A stretch of DNA of 22,751 bases from QHCA01 sp003244095 (GTDB lineage: Bacteria; Actinomycetota; Actinomycetes; Mycobacteriales; QHCA01): NCBI GenBank assembly GCA_038329965.1, contig JBBQNN010000065.1, forward strand, positions 1 through 22,751. The letters run 5' to 3'. Below are positions 15,811 to 22,751 of the stretch, piece by piece. A model generated the notes under the pieces. That model was given only the letters and a program-made list of their open reading frames with translations. It did no database searches and was not told the DNA's origin. Within the stretch, counting starts at the first letter, position 1; the number at the start of each line of letters is the position of its first letter. A program made the translations under genes and the position numbers.

Positions 15811-16577
15811 CGCTGACGTCCTCGAGCTCCGGGGCGTCGAGCGGCCCGAGATCGCCGGCGACGAGGTGCTGGTACGCGTGCATGCGGCCGGCGTGGACCG
15901 GGGCGTCTGGCACGTGATGACGGGCCGGCCGTACGCGATCCGCCTCGCGGGCTACGGGCTTCGGGCGCCCAAGAACCCGGTTGCCGGCATGAGCCTGGCC
16001 GGGGTCGTGGAGGCGGTGGGCAACGCCGTGACCAGGTTCTCGCCCAACGATGAGGTGTACGGCATCGGCATCGGCACGGGTGCGTACGCGGAGTACGCGC
16101 GAGCCCCCGAGAACGCGCTGGCGCGCAAGCCGGCCAACCTCGCCTTCGAGCAGGCGGCAGCGGTCGGTGTCTCCGGCTTGACCGCCCTGCAGCCGGTGTG
16201 CGACCGCGGGCAGGTCCAGCCGGGGCAGCAGGTGCTGATCACCGGCGCGTCAGGAGGGGTGGGGACGTTCGCCGTACAGCTGGCCAAGGCCTTCGGCGCA
16301 GAGGTCACCGCCGTGTGCGCTGACATCGGCGGGAATCCGTCCTTGGCACGGCTGAGGACGGCATTGACCCCGAAGGGGACGCTCGTCATCACCGGCGGCG
16401 AGACGAGTGGCAGGTGGCAAAGAGAACCGCGAGGACCTGATCGTCCTCAAGACGCTCATCGAATCCGGGCAGCTCACACCGGCCGTCGACCGCACCTACG
16501 CACTGGGCGAGGCGGCCGAGGCCCGGCGCTACCTGGAGGCGGGCCACGTCCGAGGCAAGGTCGTCATCACGATCTGA
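15806..16577 (+). pseudogene. Degraded zinc-less medium-chain alcohol dehydrogenase/quinone oxidoreductase
   Basis: Three lesions are seen. First, homology opens abruptly at RSADVLELRGVERP with an in-frame TGA at 15797-15799 and no start codon, so the first ~10 residues and the promoter are gone. Second, after GGVGTFAVQLAKAFGAEV and AVCA the sequence jumps directly to DIGGNPSLARLR. About 35 residues normally found between these motifs (including the SLGADHVIDY-like strand) are missing. Third, after GETSGRW a further ~25 residues are missing and the frame changes. The rest, GKENREDLIVLKTLIESGQL to RGKVVITI, is read from 16416 to the TGA at 16575-16577. Intact relatives are ~330-residue cytosolic NAD(P)H-dependent enzymes. 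Lesion sizes come from remembered family sequences, not an alignment. The 3' end overlaps the convergent LysR gene by 11 bp. Confidence 0.85.
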
Positions 16578-17493
16578 CCGGTCGGGCCGCCGCGTGGCGG
16601 GTCTCAGATGGCGGACCTGCTGCTCGATCGACGAGCAGATCGATCAGCAGGTCCGCGGCTGGAGATCGGTCGGCTGGTCGGGCGATGGCATGGAGGTTCC
16701 ACAGCAGTTCGGGCACCAGTGGGCGGCAAATCAGGTCGGTCGGGTCGACGACTGCCCCTTCGGGTATCGCCGCGATACCCAGACCGGCCCGGACGTACGC
16801 CGGCACGGTGCTCATGTCCGGGACCTCCGTGCTCACGGTCCTTCTCAACCCGGATTGCTCGAGCCAGCGATCCAGCACGACCCTGGTGCCGAAGCCGGGC
16901 GGCTGGTCGACGAACTGCTCGTCGAGCAGGTCGGCGATGGCCACGGGCTGATCGCTGGCCCGCGGATGCCCTACCGGTAGCACCGCAACGAACGGCTGGC
17001 TGCGCAGCCGACGCAGGTGCAGATCCGTCAGGTCGGCGGCCGGCAGACCACAAAGCGCGACGTCCAGCCGGCCGCGTCGCACATCTTCTGCCATCCCCGT
17101 CGAACCCTTGGGCGAGGTACCGAGGGAAAGCTCGATTCCGGGATGCGCGCGATGGAAAGCGCCCAGCAGGTCTGGCAGATCGAGCCATTCCAGATTGGTG
17201 AGCAGGCCGACCCGAAGACGTCCGCGCAGTCCGGCTTCGGCCTGCGCGCCGCCCTCTCGCATCCGTTGGATGGCCGCCAGGGCGGCCCGAGCCTCGGGCA
17301 GCAGTTCGCGCCCGGCCGGGGTCAGCTCGACCCGCCGGGTGGAGCGGGTGAACAGCTGGGTGCGAAGCTCGCGCTCCAGCGCGGTGATCCCGGCCGAGAC
17401 GGTTGACTGCACCGCACGCACCCGATCGGCGGCCCGGGTGAAGCTGAGTTCGTCGGCGACTGCCGCGAAGAATTCGAGGTGTCGGGTCTCCAT
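16567..17493 (-). CDS. LysR-family transcriptional regulator
   Basis: This 308-residue regulator has an N-terminal winged helix-turn-helix (residues ~1-60: METRHLEFFAAVADELSFTRAA, then STVSAGITALERELRTQLF) and a C-terminal periplasmic-binding-like effector domain from about residue 90. The start ATG 17493 fits the family N-terminus; an in-frame ATG at 17502 would add three residues. It is transcribed divergently from the MFS transporter and most likely controls it and itself from the shared 94-bp region. Its effector is unknown. Its 3' end carries a very strong inverted repeat (16611-16656) that encodes the ADLLIDLLVDRAA segment. It also overlaps the end of the dehydrogenase remnant, so its last few residues may have been acquired when the neighbouring gene decayed. 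Confidence 0.94.
   Translation of the reverse strand: METRHLEFFAAVADELSFTRAADRVRAVQSTVSAGITALERELRTQLFTRSTRRVELTPAGRELLPEARAALAAIQRMREGGAQAEAGLRGRLRVGLLTNLEWLDLPDLLGAFHRAHPGIELSLGTSPKGSTGMAEDVRRGRLDVALCGLPAADLTDLHLRRLRSQPFVAVLPVGHPRASDQPVAIADLLDEQFVDQPPGFGTRVVLDRWLEQSGLRRTVSTEVPDMSTVPAYVRAGLGIAAIPEGAVVDPTDLICRPLVPELLWNLHAIARPADRSPAADLLIDLLVDRAAGPPSETRHAAARPVRS
16611..16656. repeat. 19-bp-arm inverted repeat inside the LysR 3' end
   Basis: The left arm 16611-16629 and right arm 16638-16656 are reverse complements except for one mismatch, with an 8-nt loop (GACGAGCA). The outer 12 bp (GCGGACCTGCTG) match perfectly. It lies 42 bp inside the stop of the LysR gene and just beyond the end of the convergent dehydrogenase remnant. 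A terminator acting on both strands is a reasonable reading, although no T-run follows. Confidence 0.85.
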
Positions 17494-17587
17494 CCCGACC
17501 ATGATGCCAGATTGATCGACCAAGCCACTTAAAATATCCACCTATGTTCGTTAGACTCGATGGACAAGACCAGGCACAGTGGGGGTC
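17494..17587. promoter_or_regulatory. Divergent LysR/MFS control region
   Basis: This 94-bp gap between two outward-facing genes contains an unusually A+T-rich core (about 17511-17550, including TTAAAATATCC) in otherwise GC-rich DNA. It also holds an imperfect 12-bp palindrome, TTGATCGACCAA, at 17512-17523. These are plausible promoter and LysR operator elements; I could not assign -35/-10 pairs with confidence. Confidence 0.45.
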
Positions 17588-18841
17588 ATGACGCAATCTG
17601 ATACCCACTGCCCCACCCGGTCATCCGGCGGCATCGACGACGCTGCCCGGCCACGGCGGCACCGCCGCGGCTTCTGGCTGATCGCGGCTGCCTTCACCGC
17701 GTTGATGGCATTCACCACCGTGCCCACGCCGCTGTACCCGCTGTACCAGCAGCGCGATCACTTCCCTACCTTCATGATCACGGTAATCTTCGCCGCCTAC
17801 GGGTTCGGGGTGATGGCGGGGCTGTTCTTCGCCGGGCACGTCAGCGACTACTTGGGCCGCCGCCGGGTGACGATGGTGACCGTGCTGATCGAGGTGGTCA
17901 GCGCGGTGATGTTCCTGCTGCTGAAGGACACCGCGAGCCTGCTGGTCGCCAGGCTGCTGTGCGGCATCGGCATCGGCGCCCTTACGGCGACGGCCACCGC
18001 GCACCTCACCGAGCTGGACGCCATCGCCCGGCCAGACGGCAATCAGCGGTTCGCCAGCACCGTGGCCACCGTGGTTAACACCGGCGGCCTGTCGCTCGGC
18101 CCACTGATCGCCGGGCTGCTGGCGGAGTTGCTTCCGGCCCCGTTGGCGCTGCCCTACGCGGTCTTCTTCGTCTTGCTGCTGCTCTGCGCGGCTGCCGTTG
18201 CGGCGGTCCCGGAGACGGTCGAGCAGCGGTCATCGGCCGATCGGCCGCGCTACCGCCCGCAACAGGTGCAGGTGCCCGACGATGCCAGGCCGGCGTTCTT
18301 CGCCGCCGCTGTCGCAGCGGCCGCCGCGTTCTCCGTGCTCGGCTTCTTCACCTCGCTGACGGCCAGCTTCGTCGGCGGCACCCTGCACCACAGCTCGCGA
18401 CTCCTGGCCGGCGCCATCGTGTTCGGCGTGATCGGCGCCTCAGCGGTATCGCAGCTGGTGTTCGCCCGCACCGGCGCCCGGCACAAGCTGCAGATCGGCA
18501 TGACCCTGATGACGCTCGGCCTGGTGCTGGTCGCCGCCGGTGCCATCACCGATTCGCTCGCCGTATTCATCATCGCCGGCGTGCTGGCTGGAGCCGGTGT
18601 CGGACTGGTGTTCCAGTCGGCGGTCGCGGCGGCCGGCCGGATGGCGGCCCCCGGACACCGCGGCGAGACACTGGCCGGGATGTTCCTGGCCGCCTATACC
18701 GGCATCACCGTACCGGTGATCGCAGTTGGCGTGGCGCTCGGCTGGTTCCCACCCTCCGACGTGATCGTAACCTTCGCCGGCCTCGTGCTAGCGGCGGTGC
18801 TCCTGGCCACCCGCCGGCTGCTACGGCACACCGAGAGCTGA
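17588..18841 (+). CDS. MFS transporter, drug-efflux type
   Basis: This 417-residue transporter has about 12 hydrophobic segments after a ~28-residue basic N-terminus. The loop between the second and third segments carries GHVSDYLGRRRVTM, the MFS motif A, and LLVARLLCGIGIGALTATATAHL fits the following helices with the family's conserved Arg. A central cytosolic loop (about residues 207-230) separates the two halves. It most likely exports a small molecule by proton antiport; the substrate is unknown. I chose ATG 17588; a GTG at 17579 in the same frame is possible. The divergent LysR gene is the probable regulator. The gene stands alone, with a possible terminator after it. Confidence 0.92.
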   Translation: MTQSDTHCPTRSSGGIDDAARPRRHRRGFWLIAAAFTALMAFTTVPTPLYPLYQQRDHFPTFMITVIFAAYGFGVMAGLFFAGHVSDYLGRRRVTMVTVLIEVVSAVMFLLLKDTASLLVARLLCGIGIGALTATATAHLTELDAIARPDGNQRFASTVATVVNTGGLSLGPLIAGLLAELLPAPLALPYAVFFVLLLLCAAAVAAVPETVEQRSSADRPRYRPQQVQVPDDARPAFFAAAVAAAAAFSVLGFFTSLTASFVGGTLHHSSRLLAGAIVFGVIGASAVSQLVFARTGARHKLQIGMTLMTLGLVLVAAGAITDSLAVFIIAGVLAGAGVGLVFQSAVAAAGRMAAPGHRGETLAGMFLAAYTGITVPVIAVGVALGWFPPSDVIVTFAGLVLAAVLLATRRLLRHTES

Positions 18842-18855
18842 GGCCAATAGTCCCA

Positions 18856-18871
18856 GCCGTTCCCCGACGGC
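18856..18871 (+). terminator. Possible terminator after the MFS gene
   Basis: GCCGT and ACGGC form a 5-bp stem around a 6-nt loop, 15 bp after the MFS stop. It is short and has no U-tract, so this is a weak call. Confidence 0.3.
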
Positions 18872-18928
18872 CCCGACGGGAGAGACGTGCCAGACCTGCA
18901 CGGCGCTTAGCTGTTACGAACTTGTGAC

Positions 18929-18956
18929 TGGACAACCTCCAACCAGCGGGTCTAGT
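18929..18956 (+). promoter_or_regulatory. Possible sigma-70-like promoter of the secreted protein gene
   Basis: TGGACA (18929-18934) and TCTAGT (18951-18956) are separated by 16 bp, about 26 bp before the start codon of the secreted protein. The match to consensus is moderate and the call tentative. Confidence 0.25.
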
Positions 18957-18971
18957 ACGGGTGTGGACACT

Positions 18972-18977
18972 GGGAGG
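18972..18977 (+). promoter_or_regulatory. Ribosome binding site setting the secreted protein start
   Basis: GGGAGG lies 5 nt before ATG 18983. This favours that codon over an in-frame GTG at 18977, which overlaps the site itself. Confidence 0.75.
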
Positions 18978-18982
18978 TGCGC

Positions 18983-20650
18983 ATGTCGGTCGTGGTCGGG
19001 GCAGGTCGGTTGCGATTCATCCTCGCGCAGTTGGGGGCTGTCGCGCTCCTCCTGGCCACGATTCAGGTGCTGGGACCGCCGGCCCAGGCTGCCGCACCCA
19101 GGCAGGGCATCAAGCCGGGCCGGTCCGGGGGATTGGACTGCAATGGCCTGAGTCCCATCCAGAAGGCGGCGAAACGCAGCCTGATCTGCGCCGATCCGAG
19201 AGCCTTCAAGTCGGCTACCCGATTCGAGGACAACGGCGTGTACGTGGGGCACGACGAGCCGGCGACTCGGTTCGTGTCGTCTCGGCCGGGCTCGGGTGGC
19301 GATGTCACCTTCGGGGAGACGCTGCCGGTGGAGCCGGCGGCGCTGCCGACGGTGCACAATCCGGGTCACGACGTGACGCATTCCTTCGAGTTGTCTGTCG
19401 CACCGTGGTTCGGGATGGCACTGTGCGACCCCCTCTCGTTCCCGCAGACGCCGTGCACGCCCAACAGCGACCGGAACGCCCCGTCGGTACGTTCACCCGG
19501 CGGTGGTAGCGCCTTCACCGAGATGCAGTTCTATCCGCCCGGGTTCGCGCCGATCGTCGACGCCGGCAGCTGCGACAACCGGCACTGGTGCGCGGCGCTG
19601 CTCACGTTCGACTTCGAGGCGACCGCCGGTGGGGTGCTCAACAACAACTGTGTCGAGCCGGTCAACTTCGCGTTTGTCCAGACCGACGGCACTCCGACCG
19701 GACCGCCCAACCCTCAGCAGATGAACCTGTCCACCTTCACGCCCAACAGCAAGACGCTGCTGATGGGCTCCGGTGACCGGATCACCGTGCACGCCTCCGA
19801 CGCCGACCTCGGCGGCGGTCAGCACGCGCTTCGTGAGGTCGTCACCGATCACACGACCGGCCAGACGGGCTTCATGACCGCCTCTGCGGCCAACGGCTTC
19901 ACGCAGACCAGCATCGTCGACTGCAGCGGCTTCCTGTTCAACTTCGAGCCGGCCTACAACACGGCCAAGCCGGCGAATGTGGTGCCCTGGGCGATCCTGC
20001 AGGGTGACATCTTCAACCAGTTCGAGATCGGCCACTTCGAACCGTGCAATCGGATCACCGGGCCGTTCACCGAGACTGTCGGCACGTTCACCGACACTGC
20101 CTGGTCACACTGCATCGGCCCGTACGAGAACCCCAAGGACACCTCGGCAAACAACGACGACCCGCCGTGCTATCCGAAGGGCGACACCCATGGTGGGGTG
20201 GCCGAACCAAATCTGGTCACCGGTTGTGAACCGGTCGTCGGCCCCCTCCCCGCCAGTAGCGATGTCGACTTCGACGGCACCTCCTACTGGCCGGACTGGC
20301 CCAACAAGCTCACCGCCGGGCCGTTCCCGACGCCGTTCCTGCAACAGCAACCGACCACCGTGGGCGGCAATCCCTACGAGAACCTCCAGTTCCAGACCAC
20401 GGTGCCCGCGAGTGAGGCCAGCTGCAACGTCGCCACCGGCGCAGGATGCGTCGTGCCGCCGGCGGGACCCGGGCACTTCTACCCGTACTACACACTGGCC
20501 GATGTCGACGGGACCTGCGTCTGGGAATTCGGGCACATGGCCAACGGGCGCACGTTCGGCGGGGACGCGCAGTACGGCACATTCATCCGGGAAAGCTTCC
20601 GTAGCCCGATCCTCACCAACCCCACCAACTGCCGGACATCCCTCAACTGA
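18983..20650 (+). CDS. Secreted cysteine-rich protein of unknown function
   Basis: This 555-residue protein begins with a clear signal peptide: a basic start (RLRF), a hydrophobic core (LGAVALLLATIQVL) and a likely cut after AQA near residue 36. The mature part holds well over a dozen cysteines spread along its length (for example LDCNG, SCDNRHWCAA, NNNCVEPVNF, DCSGF, PCYPK), suggesting several disulfide bonds outside the membrane. It is rich in aromatic, Asn, Pro and Thr residues. Conspicuous stretches are GHDVTHSFELSVAPWFGMAL, EMQFYPPGFAPIVDAGSCDN and LLTFDFEATAGGVLNNNC. No membrane anchor, LPXTG sorting signal or recognised catalytic motif is visible. I recall similar long hypothetical secreted proteins in soil actinobacteria but know no function. 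It is monocistronic, with the convergent YceI gene 29 bp downstream. Confidence 0.88.
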   Translation: MSVVVGAGRLRFILAQLGAVALLLATIQVLGPPAQAAAPRQGIKPGRSGGLDCNGLSPIQKAAKRSLICADPRAFKSATRFEDNGVYVGHDEPATRFVSSRPGSGGDVTFGETLPVEPAALPTVHNPGHDVTHSFELSVAPWFGMALCDPLSFPQTPCTPNSDRNAPSVRSPGGGSAFTEMQFYPPGFAPIVDAGSCDNRHWCAALLTFDFEATAGGVLNNNCVEPVNFAFVQTDGTPTGPPNPQQMNLSTFTPNSKTLLMGSGDRITVHASDADLGGGQHALREVVTDHTTGQTGFMTASAANGFTQTSIVDCSGFLFNFEPAYNTAKPANVVPWAILQGDIFNQFEIGHFEPCNRITGPFTETVGTFTDTAWSHCIGPYENPKDTSANNDDPPCYPKGDTHGGVAEPNLVTGCEPVVGPLPASSDVDFDGTSYWPDWPNKLTAGPFPTPFLQQQPTTVGGNPYENLQFQTTVPASEASCNVATGAGCVVPPAGPGHFYPYYTLADVDGTCVWEFGHMANGRTFGGDAQYGTFIRESFRSPILTNPTNCRTSLN

Positions 20651-20664
20651 GGTCGGCGGCTGCT

Positions 20665-20678
20665 GCGGGCCAACCCGC
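20665..20678. terminator. Possible bidirectional terminator between convergent genes
   Basis: GCGGG and CCCGC pair around CCAA in the 29-bp gap between two converging stops. The stem is only 5 bp, though flanking GCTG and CAGC may extend it with mismatches. Confidence 0.35.
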
Positions 20679-20679
20679 C

Positions 20680-21498
20680 TCAGCTTTCGCGGATGACCTG
20701 CACGTCCAACTCGACGAGAAGCGTGCGGCCGACCGCGAACACCCCGGCGAGTACCGACTGGTTCCAGATCATGCCGAACTCGTCGCGGTCGAGCCGGGTG
20801 GTGGCCGTGAAGCCGGCACGGGTGCCGCCCCACGGGTCGGCACCCGCGCCCAGGTAGCTGATGTCCAGCCGCACCGGTCGGGTGACCTCCTTCATGGTCA
20901 GATCCCCGTCGAGCACGCCGCGGTCAAGCCCGTGCAGGGTGAGCCCGCGCCCGACGTAGCGGATCTGTGGGTGGCACTCGACGTCGAGGAAGTCCGGCGA
21001 CCGCAGGTGACCGTCGCGCATGTCGTTGCCGGTGTCGATGCTGCGGGCCTCGATGACCAGCTCGGCGCTGCTGCGCTCCAGTGGGTCGGTCAACTCTATG
21101 GTGCCGGCGAACTCGGTGAACCGGCCGTGGATCTTGCTGAACCCGAGGTGCACGGCGGTCGCTCCGATCGTGGTGTGCACCGGGTCGATCCGCCAGAGAC
21201 CCGGCGCGGGGAGCACCGTGCCCCCGGCCACAGAGAGTACGAGCGCCCCGAGCTGTGCCGGCCGGCCGGAACGGACCACGCCGGTGCGAGCCTGCGGAGC
21301 ATGGCCGGCCGCGGTGGTGATCACGGTGTAGGTGCCGGGCCCCAAGCCGTTGACCATGAAGCGACCGTCCGGACCCACGCCACTGCGGCCAACCTGGCCG
21401 CCCGCAGCGTCGATGACCGTGACCACGGCATGCGGGATCGGCCAGCCGTCCTTTGTGACCACCGAGCCGGTGACCACCCCGTTCGAGTCAGCGGGCAT
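20680..21498 (-). CDS. YceI-family protein with an N-terminal carboxypeptidase-regulatory-like domain
   Basis: This 272-residue protein has two domains. Residues ~5-90 form a carboxypeptidase-regulatory-like (transthyretin-type) beta domain, with GSVVTKDGWPIPHAVVTVID and the typical GPDGRFMVNGLGPGTYTVIT ending. Residues ~100-270 are a YceI domain, a lipocalin-like barrel that binds isoprenoid or other lipophilic ligands, starting LWRIDPVHTTIGATAVHLGF and including ATTRLDRDEFGM. Most YceI proteins are exported, but this one has no signal peptide or anchor and looks cytosolic. Its ATG at 21498 lies inside the end of the upstream MFS gene (11-bp overlap), so the two are made together. The same beta-domain type occurs three times in that MFS protein. 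This implies a shared function, possibly delivery of a hydrophobic compound to the exporter; that is inference. Confidence 0.9.
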   Translation of the reverse strand: MPADSNGVVTGSVVTKDGWPIPHAVVTVIDAAGGQVGRSGVGPDGRFMVNGLGPGTYTVITTAAGHAPQARTGVVRSGRPAQLGALVLSVAGGTVLPAPGLWRIDPVHTTIGATAVHLGFSKIHGRFTEFAGTIELTDPLERSSAELVIEARSIDTGNDMRDGHLRSPDFLDVECHPQIRYVGRGLTLHGLDRGVLDGDLTMKEVTRPVRLDISYLGAGADPWGGTRAGFTATTRLDRDEFGMIWNQSVLAGVFAVGRTLLVELDVQVIRES

Positions 21499-22751
21499 GC
21501 TCGTCCTGCACCACCGCCGCCGCGTCGGTGTTAGGCAACGTGGGGGGCCGCAGGGTCAGGACGGTTTCGGTTGGCCCGCCAACCCCGAGCAGCACTTCGG
21601 TCGCGACCGGCGGATAGCCGGTGGCGATCACGGTGTACGCGCCCACGTCGAGGTCATCGAAGACGAACTCGCCGTCACTGTCGGTGATCGCCGATCCCAC
21701 GACGTTGCCGTCCGGGTCGACAAGCGTGGCCAGGGCCTCGGGCACCGGCGCGCCGGCGCTGGCCGAACGGACGGTGCCCACGAGCTGGGCGCGTGCCGCG
21801 ACCTCGACGTCGTGGTCGACGTCGCCCTCAGCCGGCAGCGAGATGGTCTGCGCCACCGGCGACAGGTTCGTCGAGGCCACGGTGAGCGTGTAGTCCCCCT
21901 CGGTGAGATCGGCGAAGGCATAACGGCCGTCCGGGCCGGTCACGGTGGCCGCCGCTACGTCGCCGTGCAGATCGGTCAGCGTGACCACGGCGCCCACCAC
22001 GCCCGACCCGATGCCCGGGACGTGCACGGTGCCGGACAGGCTGCAGCCGCCGCCGGAGAGCATCACATCGTGGCGGATCGGCACGTCGGCGACGGCGACC
22101 AGCGCCGCACGCGGGCGGTGCGTCGGCGAGGCACAGATCACCAGGTAGGTACCGCCGGTTGGCGGCCCGAGCTGATAATGACCACTGGAGTTGGAGACGT
22201 CGCGGTCGAGCTGGCGCCCCGACAGGTCGGTAAGTGTCAGCGTCGCGCCGGCCAGCGATGCACCGCTGCCGCGAGAGACCCGCCCAAAGATCACCGGTCC
22301 GGCGTGGTGGTCGTCACTGCCGGGGCCGGTGGCCGGCACGAGCCGTTCCTCAGGGTCGGACCCGCCCGGGCCGGGCTCCGTGTCAGCGGCGTGGCGGGTC
22401 GCTTCGCCGCTGGTCGAGACGAGGACGCGCGCCGGCGTGTGCCCGTTCGGGGTCGGTACGGGAACCTCTTCGGGTAGCCGCTGGACGATCCGCACCGGGT
22501 CCTGCGGGTGGCCGTCCGGTTCGTCCCGGCTGTCCGCGGCTGCCGACTCGACTGCCTCCGCGGCGAGGGGGGCGGTAGATGCTGCGGCGGCCTGTGCCTC
22601 GCCCTCCGCAGCGAGCTCCGAGGCGCGGGCGTCGAGCCCGGACTGAGTGCGCAGCGGAACTTCCTTCAGGAAGAGGAGTAGTACGAACGCGACCACCAAG
22701 CTGCAGGCGCCGACGAGGAACACCGTCTCGATGGAGTCGGCGAAACCGACG
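21488..22751 (-). CDS. C-terminal part of an MFS (DHA2-like) transporter with three carboxypeptidase-regulatory-like domains (partial)
   Basis: Only the last 420 residues are in the window; the 5' part lies beyond 22751. The visible start, VGFADSIETVFLVGACSLVV to LLLFLKEVPLRT, matches the final transmembrane helix and end of 14-helix DHA2 drug transporters. A ~120-residue Ala/Glu/Pro-rich linker follows. Three consecutive beta domains then occupy about residues 152-235, 236-318 and 319-404, each ending in a pattern like DGRYAFADLTEGDYTLTV or DGEFVFDDLDVGAYTVIA. These are carboxypeptidase-regulatory/CNA-B-like folds. In a 14-helix topology the tail should be cytoplasmic, an unusual place for domains better known from secreted or surface proteins. 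The stop overlaps the start of the YceI gene, which carries a fourth copy of the same domain. Confidence 0.85.
   Translation of the reverse strand, partial: VGFADSIETVFLVGACSLVVAFVLLLFLKEVPLRTQSGLDARASELAAEGEAQAAAASTAPLAAEAVESAAADSRDEPDGHPQDPVRIVQRLPEEVPVPTPNGHTPARVLVSTSGEATRHAADTEPGPGGSDPEERLVPATGPGSDDHHAGPVIFGRVSRGSGASLAGATLTLTDLSGRQLDRDVSNSSGHYQLGPPTGGTYLVICASPTHRPRAALVAVADVPIRHDVMLSGGGCSLSGTVHVPGIGSGVVGAVVTLTDLHGDVAAATVTGPDGRYAFADLTEGDYTLTVASTNLSPVAQTISLPAEGDVDHDVEVAARAQLVGTVRSASAGAPVPEALATLVDPDGNVVGSAITDSDGEFVFDDLDVGAYTVIATGYPPVATEVLLGVGGPTETVLTLRPPTLPNTDAAAVVQDEHAR

Overview
The window is high-GC DNA with short intergenic gaps, frequent GTG starts and ATGA/GTGA stop-start overlaps. Together with a full-length Kgd-type 2-oxoglutarate enzyme followed by a DUF6104 gene, a DUF3052 gene and a DUF4173 gene, this points to an actinomycete (Actinomycetota). 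I cannot name the genus. No rRNA, tRNA, CRISPR array, integrase or transposase is visible.

Layout. (a) 93-3902, minus strand: kgd and a small DUF6104 gene. (b) 4084-5879, plus strand: a two-gene ABC exporter, ATPase plus ABC-2 permease, divergent from kgd. (c) 5886-9201, minus strand: a translationally coupled cistron encoding an OmpR-type response regulator, a sensor kinase with almost no extracytoplasmic loop, and a large DUF4173 membrane protein. (d) 9202-9383: a gap holding two perfect 30-bp direct repeats, each with an internal dyad. (e) 9384-12342, minus strand: a TM-helix/mechanosensitive-like channel protein, DUF3052 and a CrtI/PYROXD2-like FAD oxidoreductase, the last two overlapping by GTGA. 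(f) 12454-12996, plus strand: a MOSC protein. (g) 13000-15300, minus strand: DUF1304 and a secreted gamma-glutamyltransferase. (h) 15301-16577: a gene graveyard. It holds the C-terminal end of a TetR regulator facing away from a medium-chain alcohol dehydrogenase that has lost its start, an internal block and its reading frame. A second regulator-like fragment lies next to it. (i) 16567-18841: a LysR regulator divergent from an MFS efflux transporter. (j) 18983-20650: a secreted Cys-rich protein of unknown function. (k) 20680-22751, minus strand: a YceI protein fused to a carboxypeptidase-regulatory-like beta domain. It overlaps the end of an MFS transporter whose long C-terminal tail carries three more such domains; this gene runs off the window.

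How the parts relate. The kgd region is core metabolism. Several gene sets look like self-contained envelope or export modules: the ABC exporter, RR-HK-DUF4173, LysR-MFS, and MFS-tail plus YceI. The most unusual architecture is the last pair, where adjacent genes share the same beta-sandwich repeat and both repeats appear to be cytoplasmic. The most informative evolutionary signal is the TetR/alcohol dehydrogenase deletion scar. The structural elements most worth a genome-wide search are the 30-bp repeat pair and a 19-bp-arm inverted repeat at the 3' end of the LysR gene. Product calls come from recognised motifs and recalled family sequences, not from database searches.
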